Positions 14,999-22,513 of a stretch of 36,191 nucleotides of DNA are shown here, piece by piece. Under the pieces are notes generated by a model. It ran no database searches. It was not told the DNA's origin and worked only from the letters and a program-made list of their open reading frames with translations. Position numbers and translations under genes: made by a program. Every line of letters starts with the position of its first letter. Position 1 is the stretch's first letter. The stretch is from the NCBI GenBank assembly GCA_945482615.1, contig CALYRG010000009.1, positions 1-36,191 on the forward strand. Reading direction: 5' to 3'. Source of the DNA: an uncultured Clostridia bacterium (GTDB lineage Bacteria; Bacillota; Clostridia; Oscillospirales; Oscillospiraceae).

Positions 14999-15439
14999 CT
15001 AGCTGTTTTCTTTCGGCTGTCCATACTCCCGCCTCATAGCATCCACAGAAACAACCCATTGCTTGCCATACTTGCAGGCATCCACTCCGCTGACCAGCTT
15101 GCCGTAGGCGATTGCTTTGCGAAGCGTGCTTTCGTTCAGTCCCCAAAGCTCGGTGGCATCGGTAAAGGCCATAAGTCCATCGAAGGGTGTCTTGACCGTC
15201 TTGCCATTGGCGAACAGTTCGTCGCAGGACAGGTCAAGCTCATCGTTCCAGACGATGCCATAGCCGCCCACATCAACCTCCACCCCGGAAAACAGCTCCG
15301 GTGCATGTTCAAGGGCCTTGAACGGCGCCCATTTCGCAAACAGAGGCTTCACATCATAAATTTTGGTTACGCCCTCCGCAAACTGCACGCTCAGGCGATA
15401 GTCCGGGAGTGCATGAACCGCTTTGACCTTGTGAAACAT
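14999..15439 (-). CDS. DUF2442 protein with C-terminal helix-turn-helix (probable antitoxin)
   Basis: A 146-residue, two-part protein. Residues 1 to about 80 match DUF2442: VKAVHALPDYRLSVQFAEG, YDVKPLF and the VDVGGYGIVWNDELDLSCDEL ending. Residues from about 92 (AFTDATELWGLNESTLRKAI) form a helix-turn-helix like those in small excisionase or antitoxin DNA-binding domains, ending with GKQWVVSVDAMRREYG. It starts 12 bases after the DUF4160 stop, with AAGGAGC before the ATG, so the two are one operon. DUF4160-DUF2442 pairs are predicted type II toxin-antitoxin systems; the DNA-binding half points to this one as the antitoxin and repressor. That role is inferred. Confidence 0.8.
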   Translation of the reverse strand: MFHKVKAVHALPDYRLSVQFAEGVTKIYDVKPLFAKWAPFKALEHAPELFSGVEVDVGGYGIVWNDELDLSCDELFANGKTVKTPFDGLMAFTDATELWGLNESTLRKAIAYGKLVSGVDACKYGKQWVVSVDAMRREYGQPKENS

Positions 15440-15451
15440 AGCATCAGCTCC

Positions 15452-15706
15452 TTATTCAAGGGGAGAAAGGTACTTGAATTCCTGTGTCTGCCACATATGC
15501 AAAAGATCAGTCTTGTGAATAGCTGCCCATTCCCGCACCATTGCAAGGGCCTTTGGCGGCAGATGGCCTTCCAGCACCTTGCCTGTCTGGATGTCAATAG
15601 CAGCCATATCCTCGCCGTATAGGGCGTGAATGTGCGGCGGATTATGCTCCGCCTGCTGAAAGTACATACGAATAATGATTCCATAGAATCTGGACAAAAC
15701 TGGCAT
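15452..15706 (-). CDS. DUF4160 protein (probable toxin partner)
   Basis: An 84-residue protein that fits DUF4160 throughout: MPVLSRFYGIIIRMYFQQAE, HNPPHIHALYGED with its conserved His residues, then AAIDIQTGKVLEGHLPPKAL and a helical end. AGGAGG lies eight bases before the ATG. It is the first gene of the pair with the DUF2442-HTH gene and is driven by a promoter with a palindrome between the -35 and -10 boxes. The conserved HNPPH-x-H motif could be a metal or catalytic site. DUF4160 has no experimentally settled function that I know of; toxin is a prediction from gene context. Confidence 0.85.
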   Translation of the reverse strand: MPVLSRFYGIIIRMYFQQAEHNPPHIHALYGEDMAAIDIQTGKVLEGHLPPKALAMVREWAAIHKTDLLHMWQTQEFKYLSPLE

Positions 15707-15737
15707 GGACGAAACCTCCTATCTGTTCTTTATTGAT

Positions 15738-15765
15738 ATTATATCACGAAATCGTGAAAATGCAA
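15738..15765 (-). promoter_or_regulatory. Promoter of the DUF4160/DUF2442 operon with operator in its spacer
   Basis: TTGCAT (15760-15765) and a perfect TATAAT (15738-15743) on the minus strand have a 16-base spacer. TCACGA and TCGTGA (15744-15757) form a perfect palindrome around AA that fills almost all of that spacer. A second ATCGTG follows at 15765-15770. A repressor bound here would block RNA polymerase directly, as in autoregulated toxin-antitoxin operons. Confidence 0.75.
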
Positions 15766-15798
15766 TCGTGTTTTCCTGTTTTCTCCGAACATAGTTTT

Positions 15799-15825
15799 CC
15801 CGGCCTGCACTTTGCACAGGCCGGG
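15799..15825 (-). terminator. Hairpin after the nucleoside importer operon
   Basis: CCCGGCCTG (15799-15807) and CAGGCCGGG (15817-15825) form a 9-bp stem, nine bases beyond the last permease stop. The T-run is short. Confidence 0.6.
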
Positions 15826-15833
15826 TAAATTAT

Positions 15834-16826
15834 TTATCGTTCTTCCCGGAAGTAGGGCTTGCCCAGGCTTTCGGGGGGCTGATCCTCCCGCTTGTTGCGC
15901 ATACTGGTGATGACCAGCACCACGATGGTGACAAGGTAGGGAAGCATCTTGTACAGCTCCTTCATGGCCATGAAGGTGCCGGTGGGGATGAACAGGTACA
16001 GGATGTACAGGCCGCCAAAGAGGATGGAGGACAGGATGCCCACATTGGGCCGCCAGATGGTGAAGATCACCAGGGCAATGGCCAGCCAGCCCCGGTCACC
16101 AAAGGCGTTGTTGCTCCACACGCCGTTGGCGTAGTCCATCACATAGTACAGTCCGCCGAGGCCCGCAATCATGCTGCCCACGGTGGTGGCCACATACTTA
16201 TACCGGCCGATGTCGATGCCCGCCGCGTCGGCGGTGGCGGGGTTCTCACCCACGGCCCGCAGCTGCAGGCCCAGGCGGGTGCGTTTCAGGAAGTAGGACG
16301 CTCCCAGGGCAATGACGATGGCAAGATACGCCAGGAACCCATAGGACAGGAACAGCTTTCCGAACCAGCCGGTGGTCTCCGCCAGAGGCAGCTTCTTAGC
16401 AAAGAAGCCGGAGGTTGCGGACAGGGCGATGGAGGGCACATCCGCGCCGGAAATCTTGATGAGAGAGCCGCCGAAGAAGTTGCCGAAGCCCACGCCGAAA
16501 GTGGTCATGGCAAGGCCGGTGACGTTCTGGTTGGCCCGGAGGGTCACGGTGAGGAAGCAGTACAGAAGACCCATCAGTGCAGAGCCCGCCAGACAGCACA
16601 GCATGGGGATCAGCACCGCGAGGATGGCGTTCATCTGCTCTGCGGGGACGGCCTGCTCATAGAAGAACGCGCCGATGACGCCGCAGATGGCGCCCACATA
16701 CATGATGCCGGGAATACCCAGATTCAGGTTGCCGGACTTCTCGGTGAGGGTCTCGCCGGTGGCGCCGTAGAGCAGGGGGATGCTCTGCATCACCGCCCGG
16801 GGAAAGAAGGAAATAAAATCAAACAT
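15834..16826 (-). CDS. nupQ: BMP-type nucleoside ABC importer permease 2 (NupQ/YufQ-like)
   Basis: A 330-residue membrane protein of the branched-chain-type permease family with about 8-10 hydrophobic segments. SIPLLYGATGETLTEKSGNL near the N-terminus, NLGIPGIMYVGAI and RAVGENPATADAAGIDIGRYK are typical of the second permease in NupOPQ/YufOPQ nucleoside importers. It starts four bases after the stop of the first permease and is the last gene of the operon. It forms the membrane pore with the gene at 16831-17931. Confidence 0.92.
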   Translation of the reverse strand: MFDFISFFPRAVMQSIPLLYGATGETLTEKSGNLNLGIPGIMYVGAICGVIGAFFYEQAVPAEQMNAILAVLIPMLCCLAGSALMGLLYCFLTVTLRANQNVTGLAMTTFGVGFGNFFGGSLIKISGADVPSIALSATSGFFAKKLPLAETTGWFGKLFLSYGFLAYLAIVIALGASYFLKRTRLGLQLRAVGENPATADAAGIDIGRYKYVATTVGSMIAGLGGLYYVMDYANGVWSNNAFGDRGWLAIALVIFTIWRPNVGILSSILFGGLYILYLFIPTGTFMAMKELYKMLPYLVTIVVLVITSMRNKREDQPPESLGKPYFREER

Positions 16827-16830
16827 ATTC

Positions 16831-17931
16831 TCAGCCCTCCTTCTTTGCGCCCTTGCTCAGGCTCAGCTTGTAGGTGATGAAGAACTCGCTGCCGATGATG
16901 AAGAACAGGATGATGCCGGTGAGGATATCGCCGAAGGCGTGGTTCAGCCCGAACTTGGTGGAGATTTCTCCCGCGCCCCGGCTCAGGAACACCAGCAAAA
17001 GGCTTGTCAGGATCATGATGATGGGATTGAACTTGGCAAGCCAGGCCACCATAACGGCGGTGAAGCCACGGCCACCGGCCAGAGTGGTGTTGATGGTGTG
17101 ATCGGTACCGCCCACCAGCAGGAAGCCAGCCAGGCCGCAGATGGCGCCGGACAGGAGCATGGTGCGCACAATGACCCTGCCCACCTTGATGCCCACATAC
17201 CGGGCGGTTCGCTCGCTTTCACCAACCACGGAAATCTCATAGCCCTGCTTGGAGCGGGACAGATAAAAGTACATCAGAACGGTGAGTACCGCCACCACCA
17301 GAATATTCAGCAGATACTTCTGCCCCAACAGGGTGGGAAGCCACCCCGCCTGGGTCTTCTGGTTGATGATGCCGATGGTGCCGGAGCCCTTGGGGGTCTC
17401 CCACACGATGACGAAGAAGGCCACCAGCTGGGTCGCCACATAGTTCATCATCAGGGTGAACAGGGTCTCGTTGGTGTTCCACTTGGCCTTGAAGATGGCG
17501 GGGATGGCGCCCCAGAGGGCACCTGCCGCCAGGGAGCACACCAGCATCACGGTGAGCAGCAGCCAGCCGGGGAGCTTATCCCCCAGCAGAATCATGCAGG
17601 AGGCCGTGGCCAGGCCGCCGGCCAGAATCTGGCCCTCGCCGCCCACGTTCCAGAACCGCATCTTAAAGGCGGGGGTGACAGCCAGGGACACACAAAGCAG
17701 AATTGCCAGCTCCTGGGCGGTCATCCAGATCCGCCGCTTTGTGCCCAGAGCGCCGGAGAACATGGTGGCATACACGGCGACAGGATTCTCACCGGTGAGA
17801 ACAGTGGTCACGACAGCGTCGGCAAGCAGCGCCAGCACAATGGCAGCGCCGCGGATCAGCCATGCCTGATACCAGGGCAGGGTCTTGCGCTTGGTGATAT
17901 GAAACAGAGGGGCAGTGTGATTCTTATGCAT
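16831..17931 (-). CDS. nupP: BMP-type nucleoside ABC importer permease 1 (NupP/YufP-like)
   Basis: A 366-residue permease of the same family. FKMRFWNVGGEGQILAGGLA, FKAKWNTNETLFTLMMNYVA and GESERTARYVGIKVGRVIVR are the characteristic stretches of NupP/YufP proteins. It has one N-terminal membrane segment more than its partner. Its ATG overlaps the ATPase stop by eight bases, so translation is probably coupled. Its place in the operon (binding protein, ATPase, permease 1, permease 2) is the standard NupNOPQ order. Confidence 0.93.
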   Translation of the reverse strand: MHKNHTAPLFHITKRKTLPWYQAWLIRGAAIVLALLADAVVTTVLTGENPVAVYATMFSGALGTKRRIWMTAQELAILLCVSLAVTPAFKMRFWNVGGEGQILAGGLATASCMILLGDKLPGWLLLTVMLVCSLAAGALWGAIPAIFKAKWNTNETLFTLMMNYVATQLVAFFVIVWETPKGSGTIGIINQKTQAGWLPTLLGQKYLLNILVVAVLTVLMYFYLSRSKQGYEISVVGESERTARYVGIKVGRVIVRTMLLSGAICGLAGFLLVGGTDHTINTTLAGGRGFTAVMVAWLAKFNPIIMILTSLLLVFLSRGAGEISTKFGLNHAFGDILTGIILFFIIGSEFFITYKLSLSKGAKKEG

Positions 17932-19465
17932 TGGTCTTCCCTCCCAGATGGGTCATCATCATACCGACCTGGGGCTTGCTGGCCCCACGGCCCTCCACAA
18001 TGCCGCTGACCTTTCCGCCGCACAGCACCAGAATCCGGTCACACAGCTCCAGCAGAACATCCAGATCCTCGCCCACGTACACAACAGCCACGCCGGCAAG
18101 CTTCTGCTTGGTAATCAGGTCATAAATGGTATAAGAGGAGTTGATATCCAGCCCCCGGACGGCGTAGGCCGTCAGCAGCACGGAGGGGGCGGATGCAATT
18201 TCCCGGCCCACCAGCACCTTCTGGACATTGCCGCCGGACAGACGGCGAACCGGGGTGGACACGCCGGGGGTGTTGACCTCCAGCTCCTTCACCACCCGCT
18301 CAGCCAGCTCTCTGGGAGCTTTCCGGTTGGCAAACAGGGAGTGTCCCTTCCGGAAGGAGCGGAGCATCATGTTGTCCGTCAAGTCCATGGAGCCAACCAA
18401 TCCCATGCCCAGCCGGTCCTCGGGGACAAAGGACAAGGCAACGCCCTTGGCCGCAATCTCCAGGGGATCCTTGCCCACCAGTTCTTCCTGGTGTCCCTGG
18501 TCGTCCACATAGCGGATGCTGCCCTTTTCCACTACCTGCAAGCCAGCAATGGCTTCCAGCAGCTCCTTCTGGCCGGAGCCGGAGATACCGGCCACACCCA
18601 GAATCTCGCCGCTGCGGATGGTAAAGTTCACATCCTCCAGCTTCACGGAGCCTTCGATATCCCGGACGGTCAGCCCCTCCACCACGATTCTGGGCTTGGG
18701 GTCCACCGGGTCGGGGCGGTTGATGTTCAGGCTCACGGGGCGGCCCACCATCATATTGGTCATTTCCTGGGCGGTGGTAGCCTTCGTCGGCATATCGCCC
18801 ACAAACTGGCCGTGGCGCAGAATGGCAACCCGGTCGGAAAGGCTCATGACCTCGTGCATCTTATGTGTGATGATGACAATGGCCTTGCCCGCATCCCGCA
18901 TGTTCCGCAGAACGGCAAAGAGCTTGTCGGTCTCCTGAGGGGTCAGTACGGCAGTAGGCTCGTCCAGAATCAGGATGTCCGCGCCCCGGTAGAGCACCTT
19001 GACGATCTCCACGGTCTGCTTCTGGGACACGGACATGTTGTAGACCTTCTGATAGGGGTCCACGTCAAAACCGTAGGCATCACAGATTTGGCGCACCTTC
19101 TGAGCCACCTTATCGATGTTCAGACGGCCCGGCTCCTTCAGGCCCAGAACGATATTCTCCGCAGCGGTGAGCACATCCACCAGCTTGAAGTGCTGATGGA
19201 TCATACCGATGCCGTGGGCAAAGGCATCCCGGGGAGAGGCGATGACCACTTCCTTGTCATCAATAAAAATCTGGCCCTCATCCGGAAAATAGATGCCGGA
19301 GAGCATGTTCATAAGGGTGGTCTTGCCGCTGCCGTTTTCCCCCAGCAGCGCCAGAATTTCTCCCCGGTAGATATCCAGCCAGACCTTATCATTGGCCAGA
19401 ACCGTGCCGAAGGATTTGCTGATGTCCCGCATTTTGACAGCGGGGATCTTTTCCAGGTTTTCCAA
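17924..19465 (-). CDS. nupO: BMP-type nucleoside ABC importer ATPase, double domain (NupO/YufO-like)
   Basis: About 513 residues with two nucleotide-binding domains in one chain, as in RbsA/YufO. The first domain has Walker A GENGSGKTT, a Q loop in IGMIHQHFKLVDVL and Walker B ILILDEPTAVLTPQE. The second has a degenerate Walker A (GISGSGQKEL), an LSGGN signature and, in place of the common AQPTRGLD, the sequence TAYAVRGLD. Start is uncertain: I favour TTG at 19465, with GGGAG ten bases upstream; GTG at 19474 and ATG at 19432 are possible. A hairpin at 19603-19639 separates it from the lipoprotein gene. Confidence 0.9.
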   Translation of the reverse strand: MENLEKIPAVKMRDISKSFGTVLANDKVWLDIYRGEILALLGENGSGKTTLMNMLSGIYFPDEGQIFIDDKEVVIASPRDAFAHGIGMIHQHFKLVDVLTAAENIVLGLKEPGRLNIDKVAQKVRQICDAYGFDVDPYQKVYNMSVSQKQTVEIVKVLYRGADILILDEPTAVLTPQETDKLFAVLRNMRDAGKAIVIITHKMHEVMSLSDRVAILRHGQFVGDMPTKATTAQEMTNMMVGRPVSLNINRPDPVDPKPRIVVEGLTVRDIEGSVKLEDVNFTIRSGEILGVAGISGSGQKELLEAIAGLQVVEKGSIRYVDDQGHQEELVGKDPLEIAAKGVALSFVPEDRLGMGLVGSMDLTDNMMLRSFRKGHSLFANRKAPRELAERVVKELEVNTPGVSTPVRRLSGGNVQKVLVGREIASAPSVLLTAYAVRGLDINSSYTIYDLITKQKLAGVAVVYVGEDLDVLLELCDRILVLCGGKVSGIVEGRGASKPQVGMMMTHLGGKTNA

Positions 19466-19602
19466 GGGCTTCACGCTCCCGTAAGATTTTTGCAGTGGAA
19501 ACAGGAAAGCACACATCCGGCAGGCCGATCCCCCGGACAATGGAGGGCTTGGCCGCAGACCGTTGTGTGTTTTCCGATTCCCGCTTAAGAAGAAAGCAGG
19601 AG

Positions 19603-19639
19603 GGGGGCAGCGCGGTGTCCTATTCACTGCGCTGCCCCC
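19603..19639 (-). terminator. Intercistronic terminator between BMP lipoprotein and ATPase genes
   Basis: A 15-bp stem with a single G-U pair (19603-19617 with 19625-19639) lies ten bases beyond the lipoprotein stop and is followed on the minus strand by a T/C-rich run. It would let only part of the transcripts continue into the ATPase and permease genes. Confidence 0.7.
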
Positions 19640-19649
19640 GGCAGGTTAA

Positions 19650-20921
19650 TTAGAACTTGGTGTCCAGCAGGTTGATGCCGTCGATCTGCATATCGAAGTA
19701 AGGAGCGGAACGGAACTCGGACTCGTGGAAGTAGCCATCCAGCACGGCGTTGGTCTCGCCGGTGTAGTCGCCGTCCACGTCAGCCAGGTACTCGGTAACA
19801 GTCTCGCCGTCCTTGGTGAAGGTGGAAGCATCGAAGACCTTGATAGAGCCGTCGTTCAGAGCAGCCGTGACCTCGGCGATCTTATCGGCCGTACCGGCAG
19901 CAGCAGCGGCCTCGTTGATCTCGGACAGCTGGACGGAGTCGGTGGCGATGGTGCCGGTCCAGTCGGTATCAATGGCGGTGCCATTGGCTACGCTGGTGAT
20001 GATGTACTCGAAGTAGGGAGCCCAGTTGATCCGGGAAGACACAATGAAGGTGTTGGGGCAGGCAGCAACGGTGGAGCCGTTGTAGGAGACGTTGGGAACA
20101 CCGGCGTTCTCGCAGGCAGTGGGAGCGCCCATGGAGTCAGCGTGCTGGGAGATCAGCTTGCAGCCGCCGTCGATGAGCTTGATGGCAGCTTCCTTCTCGG
20201 CGGTCTCATCGTACCAGGAGCCGGTGAAGGTCACGTCCATGGTAACGGTGGGGCAGACGCTCTTGGCGCCCAGGTAGAAGGAGGTGTAGCCGGAAACGAC
20301 CTCGGCGTAGGTGAAGGCGCCGATGTAGCCCATCTTGGCTTCCTCAGCGGTAAACTGGCCAGCCTCGATCATCTCGTTCAGCTTGAGACCGGCAGCGACA
20401 CCGGCCAGGTAGCGGCCCTCGTAGATGGAGGCGAAAGCGTTGTGGTAGTTATCAAGTCCCAGAACGTGGGCCTGGGTGCCGGTGGCATGGCAGAACTGAA
20501 CCTCAGGGAACTCCTGAGCAGCCTGAATCATGTAGGGCTCATGGCCGAAGGAGTCGGCGAAGACAATGTTGCAGCCGGCGTCCACCAGGTCAGCAGCGGC
20601 CTCGTAGCAGGCGGAGGTCTCGGGGATGTTGGTGCGCATCAGGGCCTCAACACCCAGCTTGTCGCAGGCTTCCTTGGCGGCGTTCATGAAGTTCAGGTCG
20701 TAGGTGGAATTCTCATCGTGCAGGAAGATGAAGCCGATCTTCACAGCAGCGGCCTCGGCAGGAGCCTCGGCGGGAGTCTCGGCGGGAGCCTGGGTCTCAG
20801 CGGCAGCGGGAGCGTTGGCCGCAGGAGCCTGGGTCTCGGCAGGTGCCTTGCTGCCGCCGCAGCCGGCAAACAGAGCCAGAACCATGGTAAGAGCCAGGGC
20901 AATGGAAATGTACTTTTTCAT
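19650..20921 (-). CDS. nupN: BMP-family nucleoside-binding lipoprotein (NupN/Med/PnrA type)
   Basis: A 423-residue lipoprotein with lipobox LFAGC (Cys21) and a long Ala/Pro/Glu linker to about residue 60. The mature part is a BMP/PnrA-type sugar-binding-like fold: KIGFIFLHDENSTYDLNFMN, AADLVDAGCNIVFADSFGHE, GRYLAGVAAGLK, MGYIGAFTYAEVVSGYTSFY and GCKLISQHADS. These proteins bind purine nucleosides. It is the first gene of the importer operon, with AAGGAG before the ATG. Its leader of about 220 bases holds a purine riboswitch and a terminator, which supports a purine nucleoside or base as the substrate. Confidence 0.95.
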   Translation of the reverse strand: MKKYISIALALTMVLALFAGCGGSKAPAETQAPAANAPAAAETQAPAETPAEAPAEAAAVKIGFIFLHDENSTYDLNFMNAAKEACDKLGVEALMRTNIPETSACYEAAADLVDAGCNIVFADSFGHEPYMIQAAQEFPEVQFCHATGTQAHVLGLDNYHNAFASIYEGRYLAGVAAGLKLNEMIEAGQFTAEEAKMGYIGAFTYAEVVSGYTSFYLGAKSVCPTVTMDVTFTGSWYDETAEKEAAIKLIDGGCKLISQHADSMGAPTACENAGVPNVSYNGSTVAACPNTFIVSSRINWAPYFEYIITSVANGTAIDTDWTGTIATDSVQLSEINEAAAAAGTADKIAEVTAALNDGSIKVFDASTFTKDGETVTEYLADVDGDYTGETNAVLDGYFHESEFRSAPYFDMQIDGINLLDTKF

Positions 20922-20973
20922 TTTTCTTTCTCCTTTTTGATTTCGTATATGTGGATAAATTTGCTGACAATAG

Positions 20974-20995
20974 AAAAAGCAGGCGCACTGCCTGC
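20974..20995 (-). terminator. Leader terminator downstream of the riboswitch
   Basis: On the minus strand GCAGGC (20990-20995) pairs with GCCTGC (20979-20984) and is followed by TTTTT. It lies 67 bases after the aptamer and 52 bases before the lipoprotein start, so it is well placed as the expression platform of an OFF switch. In between, ATTGG of aptamer helix P1 can pair with CCAAT (21040-21044), a possible alternative fold. Confidence 0.75.
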
Positions 20996-21062
20996 CACAA
21001 TGATCGAATCAACCCAAGCGCGCACCCCATCCGCTGGACATTGGAGCGTATCACGCATTTTC

Positions 21063-21131
21063 GCCAATAGTCGCAGCTTTCGCGGCGCTGCGGTAGAGAC
21101 TCTCGGGCCATGTATCCGAAACTATATCGGC
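21063..21131 (-). ncRNA. Purine (guanine-class) riboswitch aptamer
   Basis: The 69-base minus-strand segment has all parts of a purine riboswitch. P1 is GCCGATA with TATTGGC. P2 is TTCGG with CCGAG, and its loop ends in ATGG. The J2/3 strand is GTCTCTACC (consensus GTTTCTACC). P3 is GCAGC with GCTGC around a loop containing CCG and GAAA. J3/1 is GACTAT. The C in GACTAT is the base that selects guanine; adenine switches have T there. The second T of the J2/3 strand is C here, a variation at a base that flips out in the known structure. It lies just downstream of the promoter of the nucleoside importer. Confidence 0.9.
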
Positions 21132-21150
21132 AGGTACTGCATGCAAGCAC

Positions 21151-21179
21151 ATGGTAATCCCAAAAACGTCTTTTGTCAA
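21151..21179 (-). promoter_or_regulatory. Sigma-A promoter of the nucleoside importer operon
   Basis: TTGACA (21174-21179) and TACCAT (21151-21156) on the minus strand have a 17-base spacer. Transcription should begin about a dozen bases before the riboswitch aptamer. Confidence 0.7.
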
Positions 21180-21309
21180 CAACAGCCGACACATTCCCAT
21201 TATTTTTTCGGTTTTTCACAAAAAAGCGCCACTTTTTTTCCGTTCTTTTGATAGGGTTATAATTTGCCTGACGCATTCAACATTCTTTGGATTTTCCTGC
21301 CGGGAATGA

Positions 21310-21338
21310 TTGCACAACGCAGAAAAATGTTGTATCAT
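21310..21338 (+). promoter_or_regulatory. Promoter of the butyrate kinase operon
   Basis: TTGCAC (21310-21315) and TATCAT (21333-21338) have a 17-base spacer, about 50 bases before the ATG. CAACATT and AATGTTG occur as an inverted pair across the promoter, the second copy touching the -10 box. Confidence 0.6.
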
Positions 21339-21388
21339 AGGTGGCAGTATCTGCGTACACAATCGGCCATGGAAGGTCAGGTCTCTAT

Positions 21389-22513
21389 ATGAAAAAGACA
21401 GTAAAAATGCTCATCATCAATCCCGGCTCCACCTCCACCAAGGTAAGCTACTTTGAAGACGAAGAAAACCGCTTCACCCAGAGCATCTTCCACGATGCCC
21501 CGGTGCTGCTGCAATACCCCACCACAAACGACCAGCTGCCCATGCGGCGGCGCGTCATCGAGGAATTTCTTCGCAGCCGGGGGATTTCTCCGGAGGATAT
21601 CGACGTGTTTGTGGGGCGGGGCGGCTGCGCGTATTCTCAGGGTGCAGGCGTCATGGAGATCGACCGGCAGCTGGTGGAGGATACCGCCGCGGACGTGGGC
21701 GGCAGCGACCATCCCGCCAAGCTGGGGGTCATGCTGGCCTGGGAGCTGGGCCGGAAATACGGCGGCAGCATGTACACCGTGAACCCCACCAACGTGGACG
21801 AGCTGTGGGACTACGCCCGGCCCACCGGCATTGCCGGGCTTTACCGCCGGGCCCAGACCCACGTGCTCAACCAGAAGGGCATCGCCGCCATTCACGCAAA
21901 AACGCTGGGAAAGCCCTACGAAGAATTGAATCTCATTGTCTGCCACATCGACGGCGGCATCACCGTCACCGCCCACCGGCAGGGCCGGATGGTGGACAGC
22001 ACCGAGGGCGCCGGCGGAGACGGCCCCTTCACCCCCACACGCCTGGGCAGCATTCCGGTGATGGAGGTGCTCAAATACCTGGACGAGGGTCACTCCACCG
22101 GGGAAATGCGGGGTATGCTCTCCCGCTCCGGGGGCTTTGTCAGCCACTTCGGCACCTCGGACTCCGATAAGATCCACGCCATGGTGGACGCCGGTGATCC
22201 CAAGGCAACTCTGATCTGGAACACCATGGTCTACCAGCTGTGCAAGTCCATCGGCCAGATGGCAGCGGTTCTGGAAGGAAGGGTGGATGGGATTCTCCTC
22301 ACCGGCGGGCTGGTGCGCTTTGCGGACATCGTGGACGGTGTCCAGGCACGCTGCGGCTGGATTGCTCCCATCACCGTCTACCCCGGTGAGTGTGAGCAGG
22401 AGGCCATGGCAGCTGCCGTTCTGGAGGTGCTTCGGGGCGAAAAGGAGGCAATGGTCTACACAGGAAAACCCGTTTTTTCGGGCTTCCCCTGGGACAAGGA
22501 GGCAGATGCATGA
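21389..22513 (+). CDS. buk: Butyrate kinase (acetokinase family)
   Basis: A 374-residue ASKHA-fold acid kinase that makes butyrate and ATP from butyryl phosphate and ADP (or the reverse). Visible sites: LIINPGSTSTKVSYFED, GRGG, VNPTNVDELWDYARPTGI, the catalytic stretch HIDGGITVTAHRQGRMVDST and the ADP-binding LTGGLVRF. Length and order match Buk rather than acetate kinase. The ATG at 21389 follows GAAGGTCAGG. There is no phosphate butyryltransferase (ptb) gene next to it, unlike in many clostridia. Its stop overlaps the next ATG by four bases (ATGA). A branched-chain acid kinase function is possible. Confidence 0.93.
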   Translation: MKKTVKMLIINPGSTSTKVSYFEDEENRFTQSIFHDAPVLLQYPTTNDQLPMRRRVIEEFLRSRGISPEDIDVFVGRGGCAYSQGAGVMEIDRQLVEDTAADVGGSDHPAKLGVMLAWELGRKYGGSMYTVNPTNVDELWDYARPTGIAGLYRRAQTHVLNQKGIAAIHAKTLGKPYEELNLIVCHIDGGITVTAHRQGRMVDSTEGAGGDGPFTPTRLGSIPVMEVLKYLDEGHSTGEMRGMLSRSGGFVSHFGTSDSDKIHAMVDAGDPKATLIWNTMVYQLCKSIGQMAAVLEGRVDGILLTGGLVRFADIVDGVQARCGWIAPITVYPGECEQEAMAAAVLEVLRGEKEAMVYTGKPVFSGFPWDKEADA

